Source: an uncultured beta proteobacterium
GTDB lineage: Bacteria > Pseudomonadota > Gammaproteobacteria > Burkholderiales > Burkholderiaceae_C
Reading direction: 5' to 3'
Length of the DNA: 64,000 nucleotides
NCBI GenBank assembly: GCA_903832285.1
Contig: CAILAY010000139.1
Coordinates: 24,581-88,580 of the forward strand
Made by a program: the position numbers and the translations under genes. Positions 35,919 to 45,328 of the stretch are shown piece by piece (the first letter of the stretch is position 1; each line of letters begins with the position of its first letter). The notes below the pieces were generated by a model that saw only the letters and a list, made by a program, of their open reading frames with translations, was not told the origin of the DNA and searched no databases.

Positions 35919-37871
35919 TCAGTTCGGTGGGTTGTATTTCTTCAGGAAAGTCTCGATCGCGCCGTAGACGCGGTAACGGGTTTCTTCCTTGGCAATCCCG
36001 TGCTCTTCCTTCTCCAGCTCCATGTACTCGAACACTTTGCCGTACTTCTTCAAGCCATCACGCATGTCTTCGCCGTGGATCAGCGGGACGCGGTAATCCT
36101 TTTCACCATAGGCCATGAACACGGGCGCCTTGATCTTGTCCGCGTGACGGGCGGGTGAGGTGGCGTTGAACTGATCCTTCAACTTGCCCGGGTCGCCCAG
36201 CGTCTTGTCCTTGCTGTAGGTGGCAGCCTTGTCACCCCAACTGTCGGAGGAGGAAATGTAGAACAGATTGGTCACGCCGAACAGGTTCACACCACAGCGG
36301 TAAAGGTCCGGATCCTTCACCAGCCCCATCATCACCGCGTAGCCACCGTAGCTTGCCCCCATGATGCAGATTCTCTTCGGATCGACCACGCCCTGCTTCA
36401 CCAGGCTGTTCACACCGTCAGTGATGTCATCCTGCATGCTCAGACCCCACTGCGCAAATGACTTCTTGAAGTGGGCTTCACCGAAACCGGTGGAGCCCCG
36501 AAACTGCGGTTGCAGCACGGCGTATCCCATGCCCGCCAGAAACTGCACCTCGGGGTTGAAGCCGATACCATCGCGCGCCCATGGTCCGCCGTGGGGCAAC
36601 ACCACCATCGGCAGCGCTTTGGCTTCACGACCTTGGGGCAAGGTCAGGTAGGACATGATGGGCAGACCGTCGCGGGCCACGTAGTCGTACGGCAATTGCG
36701 TCGACATTTTCTTGGGATCGATCCATGGACGTGTCGTGAACAGGTTTTGCAGTTTCTTCTTGTCCGGATAGTAGAGAGAATACTGGCCCGGGTGCGCGGA
36801 CGAATAGGACGAAATCAGCATTGGCGCCAGCGCATTGCCCGGAAAAATGACGTTCACCATGCCGGGGAAAGCCTTGTCGATCCCCAACTGCAGGCTTGCC
36901 ATGCTCTTGTCAAACCACAGGGTTTTTGGCGGTTCGGTTCCCATGCGCACGCCCAGCAGTTTGCGGGTATCGGGAGCGAATACCAAGCCACCACCCACGT
37001 CCACCAGCTTGTCGGAAGCGAGCAATTCACCGGGTTTGTTGGCGACGAAGTCATACTTGAAAATGCCCCAGCGCCCCTCTTCCATGAGAGCCGACACAAT
37101 CATCGTGGTGTCATCCGAATCAAACGCCAGAACCTGAAATTTGGGCTCGAAGGTGGAATGCTCGGACAGCTTGCGAAACGGCTGACCCGCCTGATCGCGG
37201 TACCAGACGACCATCTGGCTTTGCTCGGTGTTGGTCGTGTTGATCACCCGCAAGACATTGTTCTTGTCCAGCACAAAGTTACGTGCTACGCCTTTCACGT
37301 CAAACTCGATTTCCCGGCGCTTGCCGGTCAGGCTGTCGACGCGGTAGGTCTGTGCGTCGCCGTTGGGAAAATAGCCCACGGCGATGATGGCATTGGGATC
37401 GTCGTTGACCGAGCGCGCCAGCATGCTCATGTAGCGCGGCTCAGACGCCCACGTGCCCTGGTCCATGCCTCTCACGTGCTCCCACGACTGCATCAGGGTC
37501 GCCGACTTCGTGCCATCGCGGTTGATGGCGTACAGGCCCGACTCGGACGAGGTTTGCTCCCCGTCGCGATCGATGATACTGAAGACGATGCGCTCGTCGC
37601 TGATCCAGTTGATGGCGGCCACGTCCAGCGTTTCGTAACCGGCCACATTCTTGGCCGTTCCGGTTTCGATTTCCACCATAGCCAGTTGCATCCGTCCGTT
37701 GATGCTGGCCGTGGTGGCCAGATACTTGCCGTTGGGCGAGAGCGTGGCGGACGCAAATTTGGCATTCCGGAATAACTCCGAGACGGGCGACTGGGCCTGG
37801 ACCACACTGCACGCGGCGCTCAGACAGAGCAAGGCGGCCCAGCATCGCAACACAGATAAATGGGTTTTCAT
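35919..37871 (-). CDS. S9-family (prolyl oligopeptidase-type) serine peptidase
   Basis: 650 residues from the ATG at 37871, preceded by GAGGA; a TTG seven codons upstream is less likely. A signal peptide (LLCLSAACSVVQAQSP) directs it to the periplasm. The N-terminal two thirds is a beta-propeller and the last ~260 residues an alpha/beta hydrolase with nucleophile serine in IMGASYGGYAVMMG, acid in GEKDYRVPLIHGEDM and histidine in EKEEHGIAKEETRY. It would cleave short peptides or esters. It sits between a MATE transporter and the GH3-GH5 gene; a role in glucan use is not evident. Confidence 0.9.
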   Translation of the reverse strand: MKTHLSVLRCWAALLCLSAACSVVQAQSPVSELFRNAKFASATLSPNGKYLATTASINGRMQLAMVEIETGTAKNVAGYETLDVAAINWISDERIVFSIIDRDGEQTSSESGLYAINRDGTKSATLMQSWEHVRGMDQGTWASEPRYMSMLARSVNDDPNAIIAVGYFPNGDAQTYRVDSLTGKRREIEFDVKGVARNFVLDKNNVLRVINTTNTEQSQMVVWYRDQAGQPFRKLSEHSTFEPKFQVLAFDSDDTTMIVSALMEEGRWGIFKYDFVANKPGELLASDKLVDVGGGLVFAPDTRKLLGVRMGTEPPKTLWFDKSMASLQLGIDKAFPGMVNVIFPGNALAPMLISSYSSAHPGQYSLYYPDKKKLQNLFTTRPWIDPKKMSTQLPYDYVARDGLPIMSYLTLPQGREAKALPMVVLPHGGPWARDGIGFNPEVQFLAGMGYAVLQPQFRGSTGFGEAHFKKSFAQWGLSMQDDITDGVNSLVKQGVVDPKRICIMGASYGGYAVMMGLVKDPDLYRCGVNLFGVTNLFYISSSDSWGDKAATYSKDKTLGDPGKLKDQFNATSPARHADKIKAPVFMAYGEKDYRVPLIHGEDMRDGLKKYGKVFEYMELEKEEHGIAKEETRYRVYGAIETFLKKYNPPN

Positions 37872-37991
37872 GAAAATCTGATCCTCTTTCAAATTGAAAA
37901 ACTCATGCAGCGGCGATTATGCCGCCTGAATTGGAAACCTTTCCCATTTCTCGCTGTCAATCGAAACAGCCCATCGCACCCGGCACGAACC

Positions 37992-39389
37992 TCACACAGC
38001 GCCCTCGGTTGACACCAACTTGTGCTGTATTGCACGCCGTCGCGCCGACTTGGCCGCGCCGAGCCAGCCGTGACTGAACCAGCGCACTGCCATGCTCAGA
38101 CCACGCACCCATTCATCAGCCGCGTAGGCAATCCAGACACCCACCAGGCCCAGTTGGAAATGCACACCCAGAAACCAGGAACCGCCCGCCATGACGAACA
38201 GCATCGATGCGGCGCCCGCCAGCACGGGAAAGCGCGCATCGCCTGCGGCGCGAAGGGCATTGATGATGATCACGTTGCAGGTGCGTCCCGGCTCCAGCAG
38301 CACCGTGATCCACAACAAGGTGGTGGCGCTGGCGATGATCTGGGGATCCTGGGTGAACAGGTGCAGGGTCCAGCGTGCCGTGCCTGCCACCAGCAGCGCC
38401 ACCGACACTGACACCAGCAACCCCAGAACCAGACTCTTGCGCAGCAGACGATGGGCCTTGCGCAGGCTTCCCGCTCCCACCAGATGGCCAACCAGCACTT
38501 CGCTCGCAAGCCCGATGGACAGGCTGAACAGCACCACGATATGCATCAGTTGAAAAGCATAGCTTTGTGTCGCAAGCGCCTGTGCGCCCAAGCCCGCCAC
38601 GACGCTGACCGACACCAGCATGGCAACGCGGTAGGCCACGTTCTCGGCCGCGCCGGGCAGCCCTATCTGTAGTACGGGTTCAAGGCGCTTCCAGTGCAGC
38701 GTCCACCAGTCCCGTGCAGTTGGAACCAGGTTCAGGCGCCAGCGCCACAGCAGCAGGTGCAGGCCCAGACCCAAGGCCCGACTCAGCCCCAACGCCAGCG
38801 CAAAGCCCACCAATCCAAACGCGGGAACGATGCCCAAACCGCGCATCAGGGGAAAGCACAGCAGCAGATGCAGACCGTGCATGCTCAGAATATTGAGCAT
38901 CACGTCTCGCGTGCGCAAGTGGGCCCGCATGACCGACGCCATGCTGGCGTTCCATGCGTCCAGCAGCAATGCCACGGCCAGTGCCTGCAAATAAGGTTGG
39001 GCCAGCGTCAGCACGTCGCGCGGTGCATTCACCCAGGACAGCAACATGCCGGCACTGGAAAACACCACCAACGCAACGCTCAACCCCAGCCAAGTGCTGG
39101 CACCGAGGGCGGCGCGTGCCGTCTGGTCTGCGCCGGCGCGGTTGCCAGCGCCCAGGTATTGCGTGACCACCACACTCACGCCCATGCTGACGATTCGGAA
39201 AAGCAAGAAAAAGGCCACCTGCACCTGATTGGACAGGGCGAACGCCGCCGCTGTGGTGTCGGACAAACTCGCTGCCAGCCACAAGCCCAGGAGACCGACG
39301 CCAAAACCCAGCAGCAGTTCCGCCAGCATAGGCCAGGCGATGGACACCAGGCGTGGCCGCGCTGCAGCCTTCGTCACGCTAACGTTCAT
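37992..39389 (-). CDS. MATE-family efflux transporter
   Basis: 465 residues with about twelve hydrophobic segments, opening RLVSIAWPMLAELLLGFGVGLLGLWLAASLSDTTAAAFALSNQVQ, the typical MATE start, and a repeat of this pattern in the second half (LQIGLPGAAENVAYRVAMLVSVSVVAGLGAQALATQSYAFQ). The subfamily is close to the NorM/DinF type that exports cationic compounds with Na+ or H+. It is placed between malQ (59 bases) and the S9 peptidase (120 bases) on the same strand. A link to maltodextrin use is not obvious; it may simply be co-located. Confidence 0.9.
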   Translation of the reverse strand: MNVSVTKAAARPRLVSIAWPMLAELLLGFGVGLLGLWLAASLSDTTAAAFALSNQVQVAFFLLFRIVSMGVSVVVTQYLGAGNRAGADQTARAALGASTWLGLSVALVVFSSAGMLLSWVNAPRDVLTLAQPYLQALAVALLLDAWNASMASVMRAHLRTRDVMLNILSMHGLHLLLCFPLMRGLGIVPAFGLVGFALALGLSRALGLGLHLLLWRWRLNLVPTARDWWTLHWKRLEPVLQIGLPGAAENVAYRVAMLVSVSVVAGLGAQALATQSYAFQLMHIVVLFSLSIGLASEVLVGHLVGAGSLRKAHRLLRKSLVLGLLVSVSVALLVAGTARWTLHLFTQDPQIIASATTLLWITVLLEPGRTCNVIIINALRAAGDARFPVLAGAASMLFVMAGGSWFLGVHFQLGLVGVWIAYAADEWVRGLSMAVRWFSHGWLGAAKSARRRAIQHKLVSTEGAV

Positions 39390-39448
39390 GCTTCGTCTGC
39401 GAAACGCCCCAGGTCCTGAAGGTTGGTTCTTTCACGTTAACGCGTGCT

Positions 39449-40978
39449 TCATGCGCTGGCGCTCTCGGGCAGATGCAGCAACTCCATCGGCCCGCGCCCG
39501 CTCGCTGCCGTTATCAATCCCAGCACGCGGCCGGGCTCGTTACCCACCATCGCCCAGTCAAAGCGCCAGGCCCAATTGCCTTCGGTGGAACCCGGCAGAT
39601 TCATGCGGTGGCTGCCGTCCAGACCGAGCACATCCTGCAGGGGAAACACCGCCATGTTGGCCACTGAATTGCTGGCCGCACGGATCATGGCCCAGTGCAC
39701 GTTGTGTTCTCCCGCCGCCAGATAGCTGCCGGCAAACGCGCGCTCGCGTGGCTTCGCATTCAGCCACCAACCGCGCACAGTCTCGTTGTCATGCGTGCCG
39801 GTATAGACCACGCAGGCGCGTTCATAGTTGTGCGGCAGAAACTCGTGTCCGCCGTCGCCGCCAAAAGCGAACTGGAGAATCTTCATGCCGGGAAAACCAC
39901 AGTCGTCACGCAACTCGATCACGTCCGGGGTGATCAGTCCCAGGTCTTCGGCAACGATGGGCACCTTGCCCAGGGCGCGTTCAATTGCCTCGAACAGTTG
40001 TTTGCCGGGCGCCGATACCCAACGCCCCTCCATCGCCGTGGGACAGCTTGACGGAATTTCGTAGTAGCCGGCAAAGCCGCGGAAATGATCGATGCGGAAT
40101 ACATCGGCCTGATCGAGGGAACGGCGCATGCGATCGGTCCACCAGGCAAAATCCTCAGCCGCCATGCGGTCCCATCGGTACAGTGGATTGCCCCAACGCT
40201 GGCCCTGTGGTCCCATGGAATCCGGCGGCACGCCAGCCACGACGGTCGGCTGGAAATCATCGTCCAGAAAGTACAGGTCGGGCCGCGCCCAGCAGTCCGC
40301 GCTATGGTGCGCAATGAAGATCGGCAGGTCGCCCATGAGCGCCACACCGCGGGCATTGGCGTAAGCCTTGACAGCGGCCGCCTGCGTGTCAAAGCACCAC
40401 TGCACGAACTGCCAGAAAGCTATTTCTCGCGCGTACTCACTCGCGGCTGCTTTCAGCGCTGCAGCTTCGCGCCGGCGCAGTGGCTGTGCCCATTCCCACC
40501 AGGGCTTGCCCGCGTGCGCCGTCTCCAGCGCCATGAACAAGGCATAGTCCCGCAGCCAGTAGTCCTGCTTCTCGCACCAGACGGCAAACTCGGCGCGCTG
40601 GACCGATGTGGCGCGCGCAAAGAAGCCCGTTGCCGCGGCGCGTAGCTGGGTCAGACGCCAGGGAACGACGCGGGCGTAGTCGACCCGCTTCGCATCAAAG
40701 CCGCCCTCGGGCAGCAAGGGTGCCGCCAACCAGCCGCTTTGCACCAGCGGCTCCAGCGCCACCATCAGTGGGCTGCCGGCAAAGGCCGAGACGCTTTGGT
40801 AGGGCGAGTCACAAGGGCCGATGGGCGTGGTCGGCAGCAACTGCCAGATACGCTGGCCAGCCGATACCAGCCAGTTCACAAAGTGGTAGGCGCCGGGGCC
40901 GAAATCGCCGATGCCATGCGGCCCCGGTAGTGAAGTGACGTGCAGCAGCACACCGGAGGAACGTTGTTCGAGATTCAT
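39449..40978 (-). CDS. malQ: 4-alpha-glucanotransferase (amylomaltase)
   Basis: 509 residues, the GH77 length of the shorter plant/bacterial type. Characteristic stretches are SSGVLLHVTSLPGPHGIGDFG at the start, nucleophile-region FRIDHFRGFAGYYEIP, acid-region IVAEDLGLITPDVIELRDDCGFPGM and THDNETVRGWW. It transfers maltodextrin segments between chains in the cytoplasm, releasing glucose and building dextrins that GlgP can attack. It is the last gene of the glgP-glgB-glgX-malQ operon, 19 bases after glgX. Confidence 0.95.
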   Translation of the reverse strand: MNLEQRSSGVLLHVTSLPGPHGIGDFGPGAYHFVNWLVSAGQRIWQLLPTTPIGPCDSPYQSVSAFAGSPLMVALEPLVQSGWLAAPLLPEGGFDAKRVDYARVVPWRLTQLRAAATGFFARATSVQRAEFAVWCEKQDYWLRDYALFMALETAHAGKPWWEWAQPLRRREAAALKAAASEYAREIAFWQFVQWCFDTQAAAVKAYANARGVALMGDLPIFIAHHSADCWARPDLYFLDDDFQPTVVAGVPPDSMGPQGQRWGNPLYRWDRMAAEDFAWWTDRMRRSLDQADVFRIDHFRGFAGYYEIPSSCPTAMEGRWVSAPGKQLFEAIERALGKVPIVAEDLGLITPDVIELRDDCGFPGMKILQFAFGGDGGHEFLPHNYERACVVYTGTHDNETVRGWWLNAKPRERAFAGSYLAAGEHNVHWAMIRAASNSVANMAVFPLQDVLGLDGSHRMNLPGSTEGNWAWRFDWAMVGNEPGRVLGLITAASGRGPMELLHLPESASA

Positions 40979-40997
40979 GGTGTTGACAGTGGAAATT

Positions 40998-43097
40998 TCA
41001 GTGATGGATACGACGCAACACCAGCAGGCTGTGGGCCGGAACGCTCAGGCTTTCCAACCGGTTGCCGCCCGGCACGAGCGTGCCGCTGCTCTCCAATGCC
41101 AGGCACCAGCCACCCGCCGGCAAGGCAAATGGTCGGTCACACCGATCGGGGTTGAACGCCAACAACAGACATGCCGGCGTGACCGCGGGCGGGGCTTCAA
41201 TCTGGCAGGCAAAGGCATGATCCGCGTAGTCGTGCCATTCGGGAGAAGTCATCTCCGCTCCGCTCGGCGTGAGCCACATCAGTCGCGGCGTCTGGTGCTG
41301 GTGGGCATCGGGCACAAACCAGTCGGCGTGTCGCAGCAGCGGTTCACTGCGCCGCAAGGCGGCGACCTCGCCGACGAAGTCCCTCAAGCCCGGGGTCGCC
41401 TGCGCCCAGTCGAGCCAGCTGATGGCGTTGTCCTGACAGTAGGCGTTGTTATTGCCCTGTTGGGTCTTGCCGATCTCATCGCCCGCGCACAACATGGGCG
41501 TGCCTTGGGACAGCATCACGGTCGCCAACATGGCGCGACGCACGCGCTCTCGTCGCGCCAGAATGCCGACGTCATCGGTTGCACCCTCTGCGCCATGATT
41601 GGCACAGAGTTCACCCTCACGTCCGTCGGCGTTGTTCTCGCCATTGGCCTGGTTGTGCCTTTGGCTGTAACTCACCACGTCGCCGAGCGTGAAGCCGTCG
41701 TGCACGGCAACGAAATTCACCGACGAGGTCGGCCTGCGCTGGCTGTGGTGGAACAGGTCGCTCGACGCGGTCAGTCGCCGCGCCAGCTCACCGCGTGTGC
41801 TGCCGCGCTGCAACCAGAAGCCGCGCACCGCGTCCCGGTACTTGTCGTTCCACTCAAGAAATCGACCGGGAAATTTCCCCACCTGATAACCCAGCGGACC
41901 CGCGTCCCAAGGTTCGGCAATCCATTGCACCTGGGACAACACCGGATCCTGTTGAAGTGCCACAAAGAATGCGGCGTTCGAGGCGAACCCGTGGGCACCG
42001 CGACCGAGCACTGGCGCCAGGTCAAAGCGGAACCCGTCGACTCCCATCTCCTGCACCCAGTAGCGCAGCGAATCCAGCACAAACTGCGTCACCTGCGGAT
42101 GCGCCACGTTCAAGGTGTTGCCGCAGCCGGTCAGGTTTTCGTAGCGGCTCTTGTCGCTGGGAACCAGGTGGTACCAACTGGCGTTGTCCAGGCCACGAAA
42201 GCTCAGGGTGGGACCATTCTCGTTGCCTTCCGGCGTGTGGTTGTAGACCACGTCCAGTACCACTTCCAGGCCTGCCGCGTGAAGGTCATGCACCATCGTG
42301 CGGAACTCCTGGGTCACCGCTGCGGGGTCGCCAGGCTGTTGCGACAGGCGCGGATCGGGGCAGAAAAATCCGAGCGTGTTGTAGCCCCAGTAATTGCTGC
42401 TGCCGCGTGCCGCCAGCGTCGGCTCGTCGACGCAATACTGCACCGGCAACAGTGACAGCGTGGTCACTCCAAGCCTCTTGAAGTGGGCGATCGATGCGGG
42501 GTGCGCCAGCCCCGCATAGGTGCCACGCAGCGGCACGGGGATGTCCGGGTGTGTCTTGGAAAAACCCTTGACGTGAACCTCGTACAGCACCCTCTCAGTC
42601 AGCGCGTGCCTCGGTCTGCGCCAGGGCTCCTGTGCGTAGGGTGCCGCAACCCTGGCCTTGAGCGCATGCGGCGCATTGTCGCGGCAATCGAAGGAATTCG
42701 CAGCATCGGCGTGACCGAGGCAATAGCCATGCTGCTCCGGCAGCCAGCGGAACCGGCCCACGATTTCGCGGGCGTAGGGGTCGAGCAAAAGCTTGTACGG
42801 ATTGAAGCGATGCCCGGATTGCGGTTCGTACGGACCCCGCGCGCGCAAGCCATACACCAGCCCCGCTCCGACACCCGGAACAAAGCCGTGAAACACGCCG
42901 TTGTGCGGGCCGTTCAGGCTGAGGCGTTGAATTTCGCGCGTCGCGCTGGCGTCGAACAGGCACAGTTCGATGGACGTGGCGTGGCGGGAAAAGACGGCGA
43001 AATTCACACCCTCGCCCCGCAGCTGCGCGCCCATCGGATACGGCAGGCCTTCGAGCAAGGTCAGGGACGCGTTGTGCTGCGGAATCAGGGTGTCCAT
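40998..43097 (-). CDS. glgX: Glycogen debranching enzyme (GH13 isoamylase type)
   Basis: 699 residues. An N-terminal CBM48 (LRGEGVNFAVFSRHATSIELCLFD) leads into the GH13_11 barrel: VLDVVYNHTPEGNENGP, nucleophile region GVDGFRFDLAPVLGR, acid/base WIAEPWDAGPLGYQVG and FVAVHDGFTLGDVVSY. It cleaves alpha-1,6 branches of phosphorylase limit dextrin in the cytoplasm, opening glycogen or imported branched dextrins to GlgP. No signal peptide. It sits between glgB (29 bases) and malQ (19 bases), clearly one transcript. Confidence 0.95.
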   Translation of the reverse strand: MDTLIPQHNASLTLLEGLPYPMGAQLRGEGVNFAVFSRHATSIELCLFDASATREIQRLSLNGPHNGVFHGFVPGVGAGLVYGLRARGPYEPQSGHRFNPYKLLLDPYAREIVGRFRWLPEQHGYCLGHADAANSFDCRDNAPHALKARVAAPYAQEPWRRPRHALTERVLYEVHVKGFSKTHPDIPVPLRGTYAGLAHPASIAHFKRLGVTTLSLLPVQYCVDEPTLAARGSSNYWGYNTLGFFCPDPRLSQQPGDPAAVTQEFRTMVHDLHAAGLEVVLDVVYNHTPEGNENGPTLSFRGLDNASWYHLVPSDKSRYENLTGCGNTLNVAHPQVTQFVLDSLRYWVQEMGVDGFRFDLAPVLGRGAHGFASNAAFFVALQQDPVLSQVQWIAEPWDAGPLGYQVGKFPGRFLEWNDKYRDAVRGFWLQRGSTRGELARRLTASSDLFHHSQRRPTSSVNFVAVHDGFTLGDVVSYSQRHNQANGENNADGREGELCANHGAEGATDDVGILARRERVRRAMLATVMLSQGTPMLCAGDEIGKTQQGNNNAYCQDNAISWLDWAQATPGLRDFVGEVAALRRSEPLLRHADWFVPDAHQHQTPRLMWLTPSGAEMTSPEWHDYADHAFACQIEAPPAVTPACLLLAFNPDRCDRPFALPAGGWCLALESSGTLVPGGNRLESLSVPAHSLLVLRRIHH

Positions 43098-43126
43098 AAA
43101 TCGTCAGTGAAAGGCTCCGATGTTGA

Positions 43127-45304
43127 TCAAACCGGAACCAGAAACAAGGTCGCTAACGGTGGCAAGTTCAACTGCACTGATTGTCCGCGCCCGTGAACCG
43201 GCGTGTTCTGCACCGGAAGTGGCGCAGCGGCGTTGCCCAGATTCGCGCCACCGTAATGCTGGGAGTCGGTGTTGAGAACTTCCCGCCAAGCGTGAAAGCC
43301 ATCGGGCACGCCCAGTCGATAGCCGGTCCGAACTACCGGCGTAAAGTTGCAGACCACGACCATCACGCGGCTCTGCGCGTCACGGCGCATCCAGGCGAAG
43401 ACCGATTGATCGGCATCGTCGGCCACGAGCCATTCAAACCCCTGGGGTTCGCAGTCCAACTGGTGTAGCGCGCTGTGTGCACAGTACAGATGGTTCAGGT
43501 CGCGGATCAACCGTTGCATGCCGGCGTGGCGAGCGTCGCCCAGCAAGTGCCACGGCAACTCGGCGTCGTGGTTCCACTCGCTTGTCTGGGCAAATTCCTG
43601 CCCCATGAACAACAGCTTCTTGCCAGGATGCCCCCACATGAAACCGTAGTAGGCGCGCAAATTGGCAAAGCGCTGCCACTCGTCACCCGGCATCTTGTGC
43701 AGTAGCGATCCCTTGCCGTGCACCACTTCGTCGTGCGACAGCGGCAGCACGAAGTTCTCGCTGAACGCGTACACCATGCCGAAGCTCATCTTGTTGTGGT
43801 GCCAGCGCCGGTGCACGGAATCCTCATGCATATAGGCCAGGGTGTCGTTCATCCAGCCCATGTTCCACTTGTAATGAAAACCGAGGCCGCCGCTGCTGGT
43901 GGGTGCCGACACGCCGGGAAAGGCGGTGGACTCTTCGGCCAATGTGATGCTGCCGCTCGCGTGCAGGCCCAGCACTTCGTTCACATGGCGCAACAGCGAG
44001 ATCGCCTCCAGATTCTCGCGGCCGCCATGCAGGTTGGGAATCCATTCTCCCGCCTTGCGCGAATAGTCGCGGTACAGCATGGATGCAACAGCGTCGACGC
44101 GCAAGCCGTCCACGCCATAGCGCTCCATCCAGTACAGGGCGTTGCCCAGCAGAAAATTTCGCACTTCGGAGCGGCCGAAGTTGTAGATCAATGTGTCCCA
44201 GTCGCGGTGCACACCTTCACGCGGATCGGCGTATTCGTAGAGGGCGGTGCCGTCGAATTGCGCCAGGCCAAAGGTGTCGTGCGGAAAATGCGCCGGCACC
44301 CAGTCAAGCAACACACCGATGCCCCGTGTATGGCAGGCCTGCACGAAGCGCTCCAGGCCGTCGGATTCACCAAAGCGCGCACTCGGCGCGTACAGGCCCA
44401 AGGTCTGGTAGCCCCAGGAGCCGTCGAAGGGATGTTCGCTGATGGGAAGCAACTCGACGTGCGTGAAACCCAGGCTGGCGACGTAGCCGGGAAGACTCCC
44501 GGCCAGTTCGTCCCACGATGCAAAGCGCCCCCCCTTGCCATGACGCCAGGAACCCAAATGCACTTCGTAAATGCTCATGGGTGCGTGGCGCTCATTGGCC
44601 GCACCGCGGCCCTCTGGAAGTGAGCGCGCCGGCGGCAACACCGCGACACGGCTGGCGGTGTCGGGCCGCATTTGCGAAGCCCGCGCGTAAGGGTCGGCCT
44701 TGAGCGGTAACACGGTGCCGTCGGACCCCACCAGTTCAAATTTGTAGAGGTCGCCCACCATCACGTGCGGCACGAAGATCTCCCACACGCCCGCGTCGTG
44801 GCGCAGCCGCATCGGATGCCGTCGACCGTCCCACACGTTGAATGCTCCCACCACGCTCACCCGTTTCGCGTTCGGCGCCCACACCGCAAAGCGCACTCCG
44901 GCCACGCCGCGCTGCTCCATTGGATGGGCTCCGAGCACGGTGTAGGGTCGCAGGTGAGAACCGGCGCGTAGCGCGTGCAGATCAGCGAGATCGAGTTGCG
45001 GCCCAAAGCTGTAGGCGTCGGCATAACGCCCGCTTTGACCGTCCTGCCACGTCACATCCAACTCATAGTCGAATCGTTTGCGGCGGCGCGGGATCCGCGC
45101 CTCAAACAGCCCGTCAGGATGCCGCAAACTTAAAGTGACGATGGACTTTCCGGTGGCGGCGTCGATCACCACCACCTGTTGCGCACCCGGCAACAGTGAG
45201 CGCAGCCAGAGCCGGCCTTCTGCGTCCTCGTGGAGGCCCAGGACGGAGAAAGGGTCCGAGTGGCGCGCAGTGACCAGCGCCTGCACATCTGCGTCTTGCA
45301 TCAT
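43127..45304 (-). CDS. glgB: 1,4-alpha-glucan branching enzyme
   Basis: 725 residues, the normal two-module length. Residues ~5-110 are an N1 module (DPFSVLGLHEDAEGRLWLRSLLPGAQQV), ~115-215 a CBM48, and the barrel contains the nucleophile in YGVDGLRVDAVASMLYRDYSR, the acid/base in SITLAEESTAFPGVS and LPLSHDEVVHGKGSLLHKMPGD. It forms alpha-1,6 branches during glycogen synthesis. glgA and glgC are not in the window, so synthesis must be completed from elsewhere or from malQ products. It follows glgP by 24 bases. Confidence 0.95.
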   Translation of the reverse strand: MMQDADVQALVTARHSDPFSVLGLHEDAEGRLWLRSLLPGAQQVVVIDAATGKSIVTLSLRHPDGLFEARIPRRRKRFDYELDVTWQDGQSGRYADAYSFGPQLDLADLHALRAGSHLRPYTVLGAHPMEQRGVAGVRFAVWAPNAKRVSVVGAFNVWDGRRHPMRLRHDAGVWEIFVPHVMVGDLYKFELVGSDGTVLPLKADPYARASQMRPDTASRVAVLPPARSLPEGRGAANERHAPMSIYEVHLGSWRHGKGGRFASWDELAGSLPGYVASLGFTHVELLPISEHPFDGSWGYQTLGLYAPSARFGESDGLERFVQACHTRGIGVLLDWVPAHFPHDTFGLAQFDGTALYEYADPREGVHRDWDTLIYNFGRSEVRNFLLGNALYWMERYGVDGLRVDAVASMLYRDYSRKAGEWIPNLHGGRENLEAISLLRHVNEVLGLHASGSITLAEESTAFPGVSAPTSSGGLGFHYKWNMGWMNDTLAYMHEDSVHRRWHHNKMSFGMVYAFSENFVLPLSHDEVVHGKGSLLHKMPGDEWQRFANLRAYYGFMWGHPGKKLLFMGQEFAQTSEWNHDAELPWHLLGDARHAGMQRLIRDLNHLYCAHSALHQLDCEPQGFEWLVADDADQSVFAWMRRDAQSRVMVVVCNFTPVVRTGYRLGVPDGFHAWREVLNTDSQHYGGANLGNAAAPLPVQNTPVHGRGQSVQLNLPPLATLFLVPV

Positions 45305-45328
45305 CCCGGGCTGCTTTCCTTTTCTTTT

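Noticed and set aside
36471..37775. 434-codon open frame on the plus strand
   Set aside because: It lies fully antisense to the S9 peptidase, has no recognisable domain, and its length is explained by codon bias of the opposite gene in GC-rich DNA.
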